Shown in pieces: positions 24,130 through 35,100 of a stretch of DNA of 64,000 bases (the first letter of the stretch is position 1; each line of letters begins with the position of its first letter). Under the pieces are notes generated by a model. The model was given only the letters and a program-made list of their open reading frames with translations. It was not told the DNA's origin and searched no databases. Both the position numbers and the translations under genes were made by a program. This DNA comes from a virus, in IMG/VR virus record IMGVR_UViG_3300047564_004450, positions 1 to 64,000 of that record; one strand, given 5' to 3'.

Positions 24130-27100
24130 ATGGCTGCAGGAGCTTTAGTAAAAATAACTGGCACAGCAATAAAATCTTCCAAGTTTTTGGGAAAAAACAC
24201 AGTTAAAAATACTGGCGCAATTACTACAGCTCAAAAAACAAAAAAAATTCCGACCGAAAATTCTTCTAAATTGACAAAGAGAAATATTTCTCAGGGGTTT
24301 GATTTTGCTAGTGGAGTTTATGATGCTTTTAAAAAGAAAGAAGAAGCACCCCAAAAAACTTCTTCCAGTAATGATATTTTAAAAATTGTACAATCGATCG
24401 AAAAAAAAGTAATTAAAATTGATTTATTATTGAAAAATAAATTAGAATTTTTCAAAAAAAATCAATCCAAAAAAAGAACGGATGCTGAAAGGGAAAGATT
24501 TAAATCGCAAGAAGAAAAATTAGAATCCCCCAAAAAGTTTGATGTAAAAGAAAATCTCTCTAAATCTTTACCAAAAACTTCACTTTTTGATATAGTAAAG
24601 AGATTTATTTTCTTCACTACATTGGGTTGGTTATATGATAAAATTATTCCATTAGTTCCCGCACTTATAAAAACTTTTGGCAAGATTATGCAAGTAGCAT
24701 ATTTTGCCATGGAAGTCTTTGGCGGACTGGCAAATATTTTAACTAAATTTGTAGCTGGTGGAATAAGGTTAGTTAATGGTTTAACAAAAACATTAGCAGT
24801 AATATCGGGAGCAAGAACTGATAAAGAAATTCAAGACTTTGAGAAGAAATTTAATAGGATGATTGATCTTACCATATTGGCAGCAATGCTTGCTGGTGAT
24901 ATGGGATTTGATATTTTTGATTTTCTTAAAAAAGGCAACAAAGGAAAAGGAGGTGCTCAAGCAGCGAGAGGGGCAAAGGGTGTTCTTAAGGGAGGAGTCG
25001 GTAGATCAATAAAAAGAATAGCAATAAAACTAGGAGGAAAGGGAGGAGGAAAAGTTGCTCAAAGGTTAACAAAAGGCGTTTCATCTTTTGCAAATAAAGC
25101 AACTGGAGGAATTTTTGCCAGGGGTGGTGGAAGAGCACTTACGAGACTTGCGATAAAGGTAGGTGGAAAAGGTGGTGGGCAATTTGTAAAGGGAGCTGGA
25201 AAGTTTTTAGGTAAAGCTGCTGGACCAATTGCTGCTGTAGCAATGGCAGCATGGGATTTTACCAGCAGAAAAGCATCTGGACAAAGTAATTTACAAGCTG
25301 GAGTTGGAACTGCTGCTGGAGTTGGTGGAGCACTTGCTGGTGCCAAAGGTGGGGCAGTCGTTGGAGCAGCAATAGGAAGTATTATTCCAGGTCTTGGAAC
25401 TGTTTTAGGTGGTATAATAGGCGGGGCAATAGGTGCTGGTGCAGGTGCATGGGCAGCAAGTGGTATTGCAGATAAAGCTACTGGGGCAAATAAAGCAGTT
25501 CCAAAGGAACCAACAATTCCAAATGCTGGATACAGTCTTGGTGGAATAATTAGAAAGTATGAGAACGGTGGAGTTATAAGACCGACAAGACAAAAACCAC
25601 AAGAAACACAAGTAGGAAAAGATGTTGGTGGTTATAATGAAATATCAAAACTTTTCCCAGATCCAACTGGAGCAGGGAAAGGTACTGGGGGAGGAAGTAC
25701 TGAAGGTATTAAATCAAACAATCAAATGGTTTGGTGGAATCCTTTTACTTGGGGAAGTAAAGAACAACCTCAACAAACACAAGAATCTGAGCCAACTATA
25801 GATGGACCATCTGGTGGTGCTTTAAAATCATTAAAAGATACTTCATCTACTTTCAAAAAAATTCCATTTGTAGGTGAATTGATGGGCATCTCAGTTGATA
25901 TTGCGATGGGACAAAAACCAGACAAATCTTTTTATTCAAGAATTTCTAAAGGACTTGTTTTTCTAGCTCAAAAATTATCAACTACAAAATCTTTGAATCT
26001 TGTTTCAGATGTGGGTGGAGAAGTTCAGAGATTGGCAACAGGTGGAATTGCAGAAACTGTAAATCAAGATTTTACAAACATAAGATTTACTGAAAAGTCT
26101 GTAGAGGAAGTTTCAGATACTTTGTCAGTTATAATGGAAAAGGGTGCAAATGATGCATTAACTGATATTAGAAAAGAAATTTTAAGATCAAAAATTTCTA
26201 TTTCTAAAAAAAGTGTTGATGACTCTAGAGGTGGAAGTAGTGGTGGAGGAAGTGATCCAAATTTTGGTGGAGGTGCTGAAGTAACACCTGGAGATGATTC
26301 TGGTGGTAATTACGATGATACTCCCCATGGACAACCTGGAGGAGCTCCTGTAAAAACAACATCTGGATTTAATGGCGGCAAAGGAAATAAAAGTAGAAAA
26401 ATATTTTTACATTGGACCGCAGGATCGTATTCTACTCCATTTAGTAATTATCACACTACATTTTTGGGGGATGGTCGTGCTGTTAGATACACACCTTATG
26501 GTGAAGATAAGGGAACGCATACTGGAGGAGGAAATACAAATTCGGTAGGTCTTTCTATTGCTGCAATGGGTGGAGAAGGGACGGGCCCAAATAATTTTGG
26601 AAAGTACCCCCCAACATCTGCCCAAGTAAGTGCTATGGCACTTGAAGCAGCAAGATTAGCAGTTGCTTGGGGATGGGACGAATCTACAATTGATTCTAAT
26701 GTAAGAACTCATGGAGAATGGGAAAGATTTGGAACTAGTACTGGAATTCTTTCTGGAAAACCACAGAGATGGGATTTAGATAAACTTCAACAATCTGACC
26801 AAAACAATAGTGGAGGAAATAAACTCCGCAAGATGATAAAAGGATACTTTAAACAATTAAAGAAAGGATCATCCACAGATTCTTCTACTGGAACTACTAA
26901 AGTAACCTCAAGCGGTGCTACTTTACGAGAGATGTCTTTAGCATCGGCGACAGAAGTTGTTGGTGATATTAAATCTGGAGCTGGAGCTGGATCTAGAGGT
27001 GTTGAAGTATCTGGTGGTGGAGCAGATTTTTGGGCTCTTGCTGCTATTGCTTCTCTTGAAAATGGAAATCCTCAAGGACAAGCAGATGTTGCTCAGTCAA

Positions 27101-30100
27101 TTTATAACAGATTATTATCAAAATTAAATTTTGGGCAATCTTCTAATACTATTAAAGGACATATTATAGCACCAAAACAGTATTCACCTGTTCATGAAAG
27201 TAACCCAGCATTATGGGCAGCAATTGTTGATAAAGAAAGTGCTATAAAAGCCGTAGAGTCTCATAAAAATGGTAAAGGAAGAGGTAAAAAAATAGTAGAA
27301 GAAGCATCTAAAAATATAAAGAATCCAGGATTGCAGCAATCTGCAAAAGAATTTATTGGTGGAAGAACAGATTTTTGGGCAACAAGTATTGGTATGCCCT
27401 CTTCTGGACATAGTTTTATAGTAAGACATGGACACAGATTTGGTTATTTTGCTGGACCAGCTGCGATAGCATACGGAAGAAAAAATCCACCAGTTGCTGA
27501 GGTTCCATCTCTTGGAGTAAATGTAACTATAAAACCAGGAAAACCCCAAAAACCCGAATCCAACGCTGATGCAGGTGATAAATCAAATAAACCTTCTGGA
27601 CCTAAAACATTTCCACTTCCTAAGGGAAGGGTAGGAACTGATTCTGGGCAAGTATGGGGAGCACCAAGATCTTATGGACCACATGCTGGAGTTGATGTTG
27701 TTGAAAATCCACCTTATGGTGATCCTAAAATACCAGTAGTTGCATATAGATCTGGAAAAGTAATTAATTCTACCCCAGATTATCCATATCAAAGGTCTGG
27801 ATATACATCAAACTTATCGATTGATCATGGAGGTGGATTAAAAGTAACATACTTGCACATGACACCTGGATTAAAACCAGGAGATACAGTCCAATCGGGT
27901 CAAAAACTTGGTAAGTTGATACCACTGGGATCCGCTCCTGATTTTATGCAAACTCATTTGCATTTCCAAGCATATCAAGATAACAAATTAATAAATCCAA
28001 CTAATATTTTAAAATCTGCATTCCATGGTAGTTTTGTTTCCAAGGAAGGAACTTATCAACTTCATGAAGGTGAGTTTGTCGTAGATAAAGATAGTGTTAA
28101 TCTTTTGGGAATTGATTTTTTTAAATCCCTTAACTCAATTGAAAATAAAATTTCTCTAAATAAAATCGCTCCAGATTTAATCTCAAGGATACAAGAAACA
28201 ACAAGAGGAGGAGCATATTTAAGTCAGCATTATCCAGATGAAAAACATGCAGAAGAAATTGATTCTTCCAATCCAAGTTCATCAAAAGAAACATCGTCAA
28301 ATCTTGAGTTAGCTATCAAAAATGAAGAATCAAAGGCAGAAAAAGAAGATGAGAAGGAAGATGAAAAAGAAGATGATAAGAAGCAAAGAGTAAAAGTAAT
28401 CCCAGCAAGTCACCCCCAAACGGGAAGAGGATTTGCAATCAAAGGAGTTACTGATGGTAATGGAAGACCTTTAATTCTTTCTAAGGGTGGAATAAAAGCA
28501 TTTGGTGAAATGATGCAGGACTCAAAAGGTGCTGTAAAGGGATCTGACGTTGCAAGTGGAAAAAGAAGTGTTGCTCATAATAGGAAAGTTGGTGGAGTTC
28601 CAAATTCAAATCATCTTGGAGGGAACGCTTTAGATATTCATGGAACATCAGAACCATGGATGAGAAGACATGGAAAGACATATGGTTGGATAGTTAATGA
28701 TTACCCAGGATCTCATGGAGGTCACTTTGATTATAAAGGTGATGATAAAGATTCTGGGGGAGATACTTTAGCAACAATGTCTTCAGACTCTACAATTGAT
28801 TCTGTAACTGATTACAGTACGTCTCCTTCTCGGGGAGGCGGAAGTGGTGGTGGAGGGGGAGGTGGTGCCCCTTCTGGTGGTGGAGGGGGAGGTGGTGCCC
28901 CTCCTGGGAATGATCCAGTAGACATTGAAGCAGAGCCAACTGAGACATTGATACCTGGAAAACCATCAAAATCAAAACCAGGATCAAAAGGTGAAGAAGA
29001 TTTAACTTTAGATATACTTGGAAGTTATGAAGGTCTTAGACTTGAAGCATATCCAGATGCAATTTATGGATGGGGGGTTCCGACAATTGGATTTGGTGCT
29101 ACAAAAATAAATGGAAGACCAGTAAAGGCAGGGGATAAAATTACAAAAGAGCAAGCATATGCATTGAAAAAACATGATATGGAAAGGCATAAAGATAGAG
29201 TTGTTCAACAATTGGGCAAAGAATCTTTAGATAAACTTCCAGCACATGTTAGAATTCCTCTTATGTCAATAGCATTTAATTATGGAAGCCTTCCATCTGG
29301 TGTTTCTGAAAGAGTTAAATCTGGATTGGCTAAAGGAGATTACACTGAACTCGCTGATTATATTGAAAATAGATTGGGACGCCATGATAAGGGAATTAAT
29401 CAATGGAGAAGAAGTGACGAAGCAAAAATTATAAGAACTGGAAAAAGTGGCAGGTTGCAAGGATTTGATGCAAGTCCAAATGCAATAGCAAAACTTGAAA
29501 GAGATGAAAAATCAAAGGATGGAGAAAGACCCACAGAAGCTGGTGGAGATCCTGGTGACATTGAAAAGGATCAGCAGATTGCAGGATCAACAAAGGATAA
29601 AAGATATGGAAGATTAGGAGTTCCAAATACCGATGGTCAAGATACTGGTGCTGACCTTGAATTGTTTGGAAGAAGAGGTGAAATTGGAAAAAGCTTTGGC
29701 GATAATGATAAGAGTGGGCCATATGGAAATAGAGGTGTAGAAATTTCTTTCCCATATGAATTGGTCTACTTAGATAAAATTCCAGGAGGAAGAAATGCTG
29801 GAAGGAAATCTATAGATGTTGATGGCACTCAAAGAAGAGTTTATAAAGGTGCAGAAGGTTCTGCTGGATTTGGAAATGTTGGATCTTATTTTTATAAGGA
29901 CCCAAGAACTGGAAAAATGTTTGAAGTTATGATGGGACATGGAAATAAACCATTTAAGAAATTTAAAAATGGTGAAAAAATCCCAGCAGGAACAGTTGTT
30001 GGATGGCAGGGTGCTTCTGGATCTAGTGACAGTATGCAGGGTGGTGTCTATGATCACGTATCTTTCCATGTTAATGCAGTTGATGGTGGTGATCCTGGTC

Positions 30101-30588
30101 CAATTTTTGACAAGTTTGTTAATTCTTTATTAGGTGGTGAAGGTGCAAGAATAACTGCAAGAAGAAGGGAAGAGAAAAAAGCACAAGCAGAAATTGCAAA
30201 GAAAAAAGCAAAAGAAGAAAAGAAAAGTCCTATTGCTAAAGCACAAAAGGCAGGAGGAAATCTTGTTTCTAGCATTGCTTCATCGGTTTCATCTTTCTTC
30301 GGATTTGGAAATAAATCCAAAAAACCATCTGCAGCAAAACCATCGGGCAAACCAAAAATTGTAAAGGCGCAGGGTGGTGGTCAAATAGGATCATCTAATA
30401 TTAAAGAAAAGCAAATAAATAAATTTGCAGACTATGAAAATCCATTTGAATCTGGAACAGTATATTATCAAGAAAAGATTAAATATATTACAGTCCCACA
30501 GCAGAATACTTCTAGAGGGCAAATGAAAGTATCATCAGGAGCAAAACCTGAACAAACAGACAACTCTTATAATTTAAGAAGACAGTAA
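24130..30588 (+). CDS. Giant tail protein with multiple peptidoglycan-hydrolase domains
   Basis: A 2152-residue protein. After an N-terminal helical part come a glycine-zipper hydrophobic stretch (~390-445) and at least five enzyme domains. Amidase_2 (~740-890): His761 in FLHWTAG, His861, Asp882. SleB-type hydrolase (~960-1120): Glu977 and APKQYSP. M23 peptidase (~1160-1295): His1185-x3-Asp1189 and His1276-Leu-His1278. M15 peptidase (~1420-1540): SNHLGGNALDIHG and His1532. GH24 lysozyme (~1625-1785): Glu1634 and Asp1643 in T4 lysozyme spacing, Thr1652. A second M23-like domain (~1820-1990) keeps HVSFHV but lost the first His. Clearly tail-associated by position before gene 27; it would open the cell wall at infection, glycan and peptide bonds alike. 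Confidence 0.8.
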   Translation: MAAGALVKITGTAIKSSKFLGKNTVKNTGAITTAQKTKKIPTENSSKLTKRNISQGFDFASGVYDAFKKKEEAPQKTSSSNDILKIVQSIEKKVIKIDLLLKNKLEFFKKNQSKKRTDAERERFKSQEEKLESPKKFDVKENLSKSLPKTSLFDIVKRFIFFTTLGWLYDKIIPLVPALIKTFGKIMQVAYFAMEVFGGLANILTKFVAGGIRLVNGLTKTLAVISGARTDKEIQDFEKKFNRMIDLTILAAMLAGDMGFDIFDFLKKGNKGKGGAQAARGAKGVLKGGVGRSIKRIAIKLGGKGGGKVAQRLTKGVSSFANKATGGIFARGGGRALTRLAIKVGGKGGGQFVKGAGKFLGKAAGPIAAVAMAAWDFTSRKASGQSNLQAGVGTAAGVGGALAGAKGGAVVGAAIGSIIPGLGTVLGGIIGGAIGAGAGAWAASGIADKATGANKAVPKEPTIPNAGYSLGGIIRKYENGGVIRPTRQKPQETQVGKDVGGYNEISKLFPDPTGAGKGTGGGSTEGIKSNNQMVWWNPFTWGSKEQPQQTQESEPTIDGPSGGALKSLKDTSSTFKKIPFVGELMGISVDIAMGQKPDKSFYSRISKGLVFLAQKLSTTKSLNLVSDVGGEVQRLATGGIAETVNQDFTNIRFTEKSVEEVSDTLSVIMEKGANDALTDIRKEILRSKISISKKSVDDSRGGSSGGGSDPNFGGGAEVTPGDDSGGNYDDTPHGQPGGAPVKTTSGFNGGKGNKSRKIFLHWTAGSYSTPFSNYHTTFLGDGRAVRYTPYGEDKGTHTGGGNTNSVGLSIAAMGGEGTGPNNFGKYPPTSAQVSAMALEAARLAVAWGWDESTIDSNVRTHGEWERFGTSTGILSGKPQRWDLDKLQQSDQNNSGGNKLRKMIKGYFKQLKKGSSTDSSTGTTKVTSSGATLREMSLASATEVVGDIKSGAGAGSRGVEVSGGGADFWALAAIASLENGNPQGQADVAQSIYNRLLSKLNFGQSSNTIKGHIIAPKQYSPVHESNPALWAAIVDKESAIKAVESHKNGKGRGKKIVEEASKNIKNPGLQQSAKEFIGGRTDFWATSIGMPSSGHSFIVRHGHRFGYFAGPAAIAYGRKNPPVAEVPSLGVNVTIKPGKPQKPESNADAGDKSNKPSGPKTFPLPKGRVGTDSGQVWGAPRSYGPHAGVDVVENPPYGDPKIPVVAYRSGKVINSTPDYPYQRSGYTSNLSIDHGGGLKVTYLHMTPGLKPGDTVQSGQKLGKLIPLGSAPDFMQTHLHFQAYQDNKLINPTNILKSAFHGSFVSKEGTYQLHEGEFVVDKDSVNLLGIDFFKSLNSIENKISLNKIAPDLISRIQETTRGGAYLSQHYPDEKHAEEIDSSNPSSSKETSSNLELAIKNEESKAEKEDEKEDEKEDDKKQRVKVIPASHPQTGRGFAIKGVTDGNGRPLILSKGGIKAFGEMMQDSKGAVKGSDVASGKRSVAHNRKVGGVPNSNHLGGNALDIHGTSEPWMRRHGKTYGWIVNDYPGSHGGHFDYKGDDKDSGGDTLATMSSDSTIDSVTDYSTSPSRGGGSGGGGGGGAPSGGGGGGGAPPGNDPVDIEAEPTETLIPGKPSKSKPGSKGEEDLTLDILGSYEGLRLEAYPDAIYGWGVPTIGFGATKINGRPVKAGDKITKEQAYALKKHDMERHKDRVVQQLGKESLDKLPAHVRIPLMSIAFNYGSLPSGVSERVKSGLAKGDYTELADYIENRLGRHDKGINQWRRSDEAKIIRTGKSGRLQGFDASPNAIAKLERDEKSKDGERPTEAGGDPGDIEKDQQIAGSTKDKRYGRLGVPNTDGQDTGADLELFGRRGEIGKSFGDNDKSGPYGNRGVEISFPYELVYLDKIPGGRNAGRKSIDVDGTQRRVYKGAEGSAGFGNVGSYFYKDPRTGKMFEVMMGHGNKPFKKFKNGEKIPAGTVVGWQGASGSSDSMQGGVYDHVSFHVNAVDGGDPGPIFDKFVNSLLGGEGARITARRREEKKAQAEIAKKKAKEEKKSPIAKAQKAGGNLVSSIASSVSSFFGFGNKSKKPSAAKPSGKPKIVKAQGGGQIGSSNIKEKQINKFADYENPFESGTVYYQEKIKYITVPQQNTSRGQMKVSSGAKPEQTDNSYNLRRQ

Positions 30589-30589
30589 A

Positions 30590-31930
30590 ATGGGAGTAAA
30601 TGCAGCTGCTCAGGGTGGAGAATGTCAAATAGATGTATTTGATATAACTTCAAATTATTCTGGAAAAAGTGTAGACATTAGAGAAGGAGTAATTTCCTTA
30701 GCAATATATGAAAGTTTGCTTGATAGCACAGTTAGAGTTAATGTAGCATATATTGATACTGGTTATGGTGGGGGGAAGGCATTAAGTGAATCTGGATTCA
30801 ATAACAGTGTTGGGGAAAAAACTGAACTTGTAGTAAGGCAATTTTTAGATGGTAAAATTATAAAATTAATTTTTAAAGGTGACTATCAATTAAGAACTTC
30901 TAATAATTCTAGAGAAGCCATGAATGGTGGAAGTACAACTATGACTTCTGTTAATACATGGTTTTATTCAAAAGAATCTATGGATAATCATTTAATTGAT
31001 AAAAGAGTTGTAAAAAAATATGAACGAAAAATATCTGATAATGTATTTACGATTCTGAAAGATGTATTAGGAACAAAAAAATCAATATACACAGATGCGT
31101 CAAAAAATGATTTTAATTTTTTAGGTGGGAATGAAAAGCCATTTCATAAAGTAACTTGGTTATGTAAAAGAACTGTCCCTGAAGGAATTGGAGGGCAAGG
31201 AATATTGGCGGGATATTTATTTTATGAAATTGCTAATGATAATGTTCGTAATGCTGGAGGATATTATTTTAAATCCGTAGACATATTATTTTCTCAGGCT
31301 CCAGTGAAGAAATTTATTTTATCAAATACGAATGAAATTCCTAATGGATATGATGCAAAAATTATCAATCACGTAGAGAAAACAAGTATAGATTTAGATG
31401 ATCATTTAGTTTCTGGATCTTTATTTAAACGTAATTTAGAAACTTTTGAACCTTTTAAGAACAAATATTCAAAGGATGATTTCGATTACAAGGCACAAAA
31501 TCTTATAGTTAATAATGGTGGTAAAGAATTTTGGAAAATTGCAACTGATATAAATTTCCAAAATAATGTTACAAGATATTCTAGTAAAATGTTTGATACT
31601 GGAACTTTGCCAACGGGAAGGACTTGGGGGGAACAGAAAAAAGAATCCAAAGAAATTAATTTCGACATGGATGAAATATTGAGGCAGTCAACAAATAGAT
31701 ATAATCAATTAGGAACGATAAGATTAGATATAACTATAGCAATAGATTTGACTTTACATGTGGGAGATATGATTTTTTGCGATTTCCCAGAAATTGGGGA
31801 TTCAAAAACACAAAGGCCAAGTAAGAATAAAAGTGGACTATATATGATAATGGATCTTTGTCATAGAATTACAGATAAGGGATCGTGGACGGGTTTGCAT
31901 TTAGTTAGAGATACAATTTACAGAAAATAG
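30590..31930 (+). CDS. 27: Baseplate hub subunit, gp27-like
   Basis: A 446-residue protein placed one base after the multi-hydrolase gene. The front half (CQIDVFDITSNYSGKSVDIREG, then YESLLDSTVRVNVAY) and the C-terminal RLDITIAIDLTLHVGDMIFCDF plus SGLYMIMDLCHRI segments are typical of gp27/hub proteins that form the torus under the tail tube. Position before gene 5 supports this. T4 gp27 is 391 residues; this one is a little longer. Confidence 0.8.
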   Translation: MGVNAAAQGGECQIDVFDITSNYSGKSVDIREGVISLAIYESLLDSTVRVNVAYIDTGYGGGKALSESGFNNSVGEKTELVVRQFLDGKIIKLIFKGDYQLRTSNNSREAMNGGSTTMTSVNTWFYSKESMDNHLIDKRVVKKYERKISDNVFTILKDVLGTKKSIYTDASKNDFNFLGGNEKPFHKVTWLCKRTVPEGIGGQGILAGYLFYEIANDNVRNAGGYYFKSVDILFSQAPVKKFILSNTNEIPNGYDAKIINHVEKTSIDLDDHLVSGSLFKRNLETFEPFKNKYSKDDFDYKAQNLIVNNGGKEFWKIATDINFQNNVTRYSSKMFDTGTLPTGRTWGEQKKESKEINFDMDEILRQSTNRYNQLGTIRLDITIAIDLTLHVGDMIFCDFPEIGDSKTQRPSKNKSGLYMIMDLCHRITDKGSWTGLHLVRDTIYRK

Positions 31931-31948
31931 TAACTAAGGAGGAATCTT

Positions 31949-32161
31949 ATGGAAAGCATAGAAAAGCACATTGAAGTAGACAAAGATATTCTTGATAATC
32001 CCACGACTTCACCTCAAACTCGCAGGCATATTGAAGGTGAATTGGAGCAATTAGAGATGTATCATGAAAGACATCCAGAAGATCATCACGATCCATCATC
32101 TCTTGAATTATATTGTGATTCAAATCCAGATGCTTTAGAGTGTAGAATTTACGAAGATTAA
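31949..32161 (+). CDS. cp12: CP12-like Calvin-cycle inhibitor
   Basis: A 70-residue protein whose C-terminal LELYCDSNPDALECRIYED reproduces the CP12 end that inserts into GAPDH: Cys56 and Cys65 keep the C-x8-C spacing of the redox disulfide. CP12 ties GAPDH to phosphoribulokinase and shuts the Calvin cycle; phage copies are thought to divert NADPH and ribose to nucleotide synthesis. The N-terminal Cys pair is absent and the central helix reads RRHIEGELEQLEM in place of the usual AWDxVEEL. A strong AAGGAGG precedes it. Remarkably, it lies inside the baseplate operon, between genes 27 and 5. Confidence 0.85.
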   Translation: MESIEKHIEVDKDILDNPTTSPQTRRHIEGELEQLEMYHERHPEDHHDPSSLELYCDSNPDALECRIYED

Positions 32162-32166
32162 TCTTT

Positions 32167-35100
32167 ATGTCAGGACAAGGAACTTTATTTAATTCCGATT
32201 CAAGTGGAGTGAATTTGACTTACATGTGGTTTGGTCAAATAGTTGACGAATCTACATGGGTTGAGAATCTTGCTAGAGAAGATGGAAAACATAGCCTTAG
32301 ATCTAGAGATGATTTTCAAGGTTATGGATATAGGTATAAAGTAAGAATTTTTGGTAGAGATTTGGAGGATAAAGAAAAAGGAACTCCAGATGAAGAGCTT
32401 TATATGGCAGAAGTCTCACTTCCAGTAACTGCTGGAAGTGGTCATGGGGGGTCTGTCCAAACTCCAAATTTAAGACAAGGAAATTATGTATTTGGTTTTT
32501 ACAAAGATGGTGTAGAAGCAACAGAGCCCATTATATTTGGATTGCTGCCAAATCATGCACAGACAAGACTTTTTGGTGGAGATCCAGATAAAGGATTTTT
32601 CTCAAGAACTGGATTTGTTGGAAGAAATGGATCCGATGATGTTGCCACTAAAAATTTATTAGGAGAAGGTCCAGACGCGGGAGTTCCTTTTAGTGAATCT
32701 GCTGGAGGAAATTATGTATTGGATGTTAGAGATATTGACATTTTAAAAGAACAACGAACTCATTATCTTCCAAAAACATATGCATGTGATGCAAAATCGG
32801 GAGGTGCTCTTTCTGCAATTCAAAAAGTTATAAAGGATGTTCAGGCACTTATTAATAAGATAAAAGCAGCTGCAGATACTTTTGCTGGAGCAGTTTCTGA
32901 TGTAATAAATGGCATCAATTCACTTATCGAAGATGTCGCATTATTAGTAACTGATCTCATGAAAGGCATTATTGATAAAATGAGAGGATTTGCAGAAAAT
33001 ATTCTCAATAAAACTTTAATTTTAATCCAAGCAAATCTTCCCCCAAACTTAACACCAGCAGCTAATGAAGGTGCTCAAGTAGTTGTTGATATCTTAGCAT
33101 GTGTTTTTAATAAGATAATTAAAGGTCTTTTGGGTGCAGTATTTAAACTCTTAAATGGTCTTCTTGGCAAGGCCATGGATACCGCACAATGTTTAATTGA
33201 GTCATTTATGGGAAGTTTATTGGGCGGAATATTGGGCCCAATAGCAAATGCTCTTTCTCAAATAGGTGATGTTTTGGGATCTATTTTGGGGGGCCTTAGT
33301 GGAATAATGAGTGGAATATTTAATGCACTGAGTTCGATTTTGGGAATCATTGCATTTTTGACTTGTGATGAAGATGCTGATTGTAGTGCTGGAGATGGTT
33401 GGAGTTTTTGGTATGGTGATTCATCTAGTAATATTAGCATACCAAATCTAAGTAACATAATACAATTAAACGCATTTAGTGGTGGAGTAACTGGTGGTGT
33501 ATCAGCATGTCTTGCAAACTCCAAAAAACCAAAGAAAGCAAAACCACCAAAAGTTAAGTTTATAGGTGGTGGTGGAATTGGTGCGATTGGAAATCCAATT
33601 ATTAGCCCACAGGGAGAAATATTGGGAGTAGATATTATTGATGGGGGAACAGGATATACATCATCACCAACTGTAGTATTAAGTGATGATGGTCCTGGAA
33701 GTGGAACCGTTTTATATGCAAGATTAGAGAATGATAATACGTTTTTTGGAGGAACTGGTGGAGAAACTAGTAGAAATCCAGATTCTGCAAATACACAAAC
33801 AGAACCTACTGTAAGGGATGTTCCTTTAAAGATAAATTCAAAATCAACCCTGCCAACTTTTACAGTAAATCCAATTTCACCTCCATCTGGAGCAACTCCT
33901 TTAGGGACTGGAGAACCTTTAACATATTCAAATGTCCCAGTAAATGTTGGGGGAAATGGCGGAACTCCTATTACCGTTGGGGGATCTGGGGGAAATCCAT
34001 TAACATATAATCAAAGACCTGTGACTGATGGAGGAACTGGGTTTTCATTATTTGTAGGTGGTGATGGAACTCCAGTCATTACAAATGCTGGACCTTTAGT
34101 TCTCGGTGGAACTGGAGGAACACCAGTTAATGTTGGAGGTAATGGAGGATCTCAACTTCAAGGACTGACAAACAATCAAAATATAATAGCAAGTGTAGAT
34201 ATACCATTATTTGAAGGCGTAGAAAATATTGTTATTTTGCAAGGTCCATATACTGGAGAATTTAATGGAAGAGGCACATATGAAAATGGATCTTTCAAAG
34301 GCAATGGAACATTAAATGGAAAAACTAATTTGGGTCAAGATTTTAGTTTAGGTGGATCCTTTAGTGGATTCGATACTTTATTAGTTGGTTCTGGTCAAGG
34401 TTCTTTCAAAGGAACTGGTCAGGTTATAAACAGTAGATTTGTTGGTGAGGGAATATTTACTGCCGACGTAAAAAATATCTCAAATTTGTTAAATAATTCT
34501 CCAAATTCTGAAGATCAATTTGGAAAAAATATTACTACATTGCCAAATGGAACTAAAATTGAATCTAATCCAGATGGAACTGGGTCAATAACAACACCAA
34601 ATGGAAATATAACAGCAGTATCATTTGTAAAAATTGGAGCCACCTCTGGATCTCCAGTCACTGTAAATGGGGTTCCCGTCATTTTAAATGGAGAACTCGC
34701 CACAGTCGGTGGAAATGGCGGAACTATACTTAGAGTAGATTTACAATGCACTGGCAATTTAGCAACTTCTGGGGGATATCCTGTACAAGTTGCTGGAATA
34801 AATGTCTGTAGTGGAAATTCTGGAATACCTTTAGTCGCAGGAGCAAATTCTTTAAATTCTCCTGCAGTCGCAAATGGAGTCCCATTAAATTCTAATGCGG
34901 GCGTAATAAGATCAGCAGAAGATTTGGGATCATCTGCTGGTGGAGTAAGTGTTCCAGGAACTTTTTCTGGTCCAGATGGTTCTCCGATCCAGGAAGTTGT
35001 TGTTATAGATCCTGGAGTTGGTTATTTGCCAGCACCAGATGGATCCATTTATGCCGATGGGGTTAAGTTTTCAAATCCAGAAGATACAATAATATTCGAT

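Noticed and set aside
19176-25346. Minus-strand Pro/Ala-rich open frames opposite the giant hub genes
   Set aside because: They are the complement of Gly/Ala-rich codons; no ribosome binding sites and no domain features.
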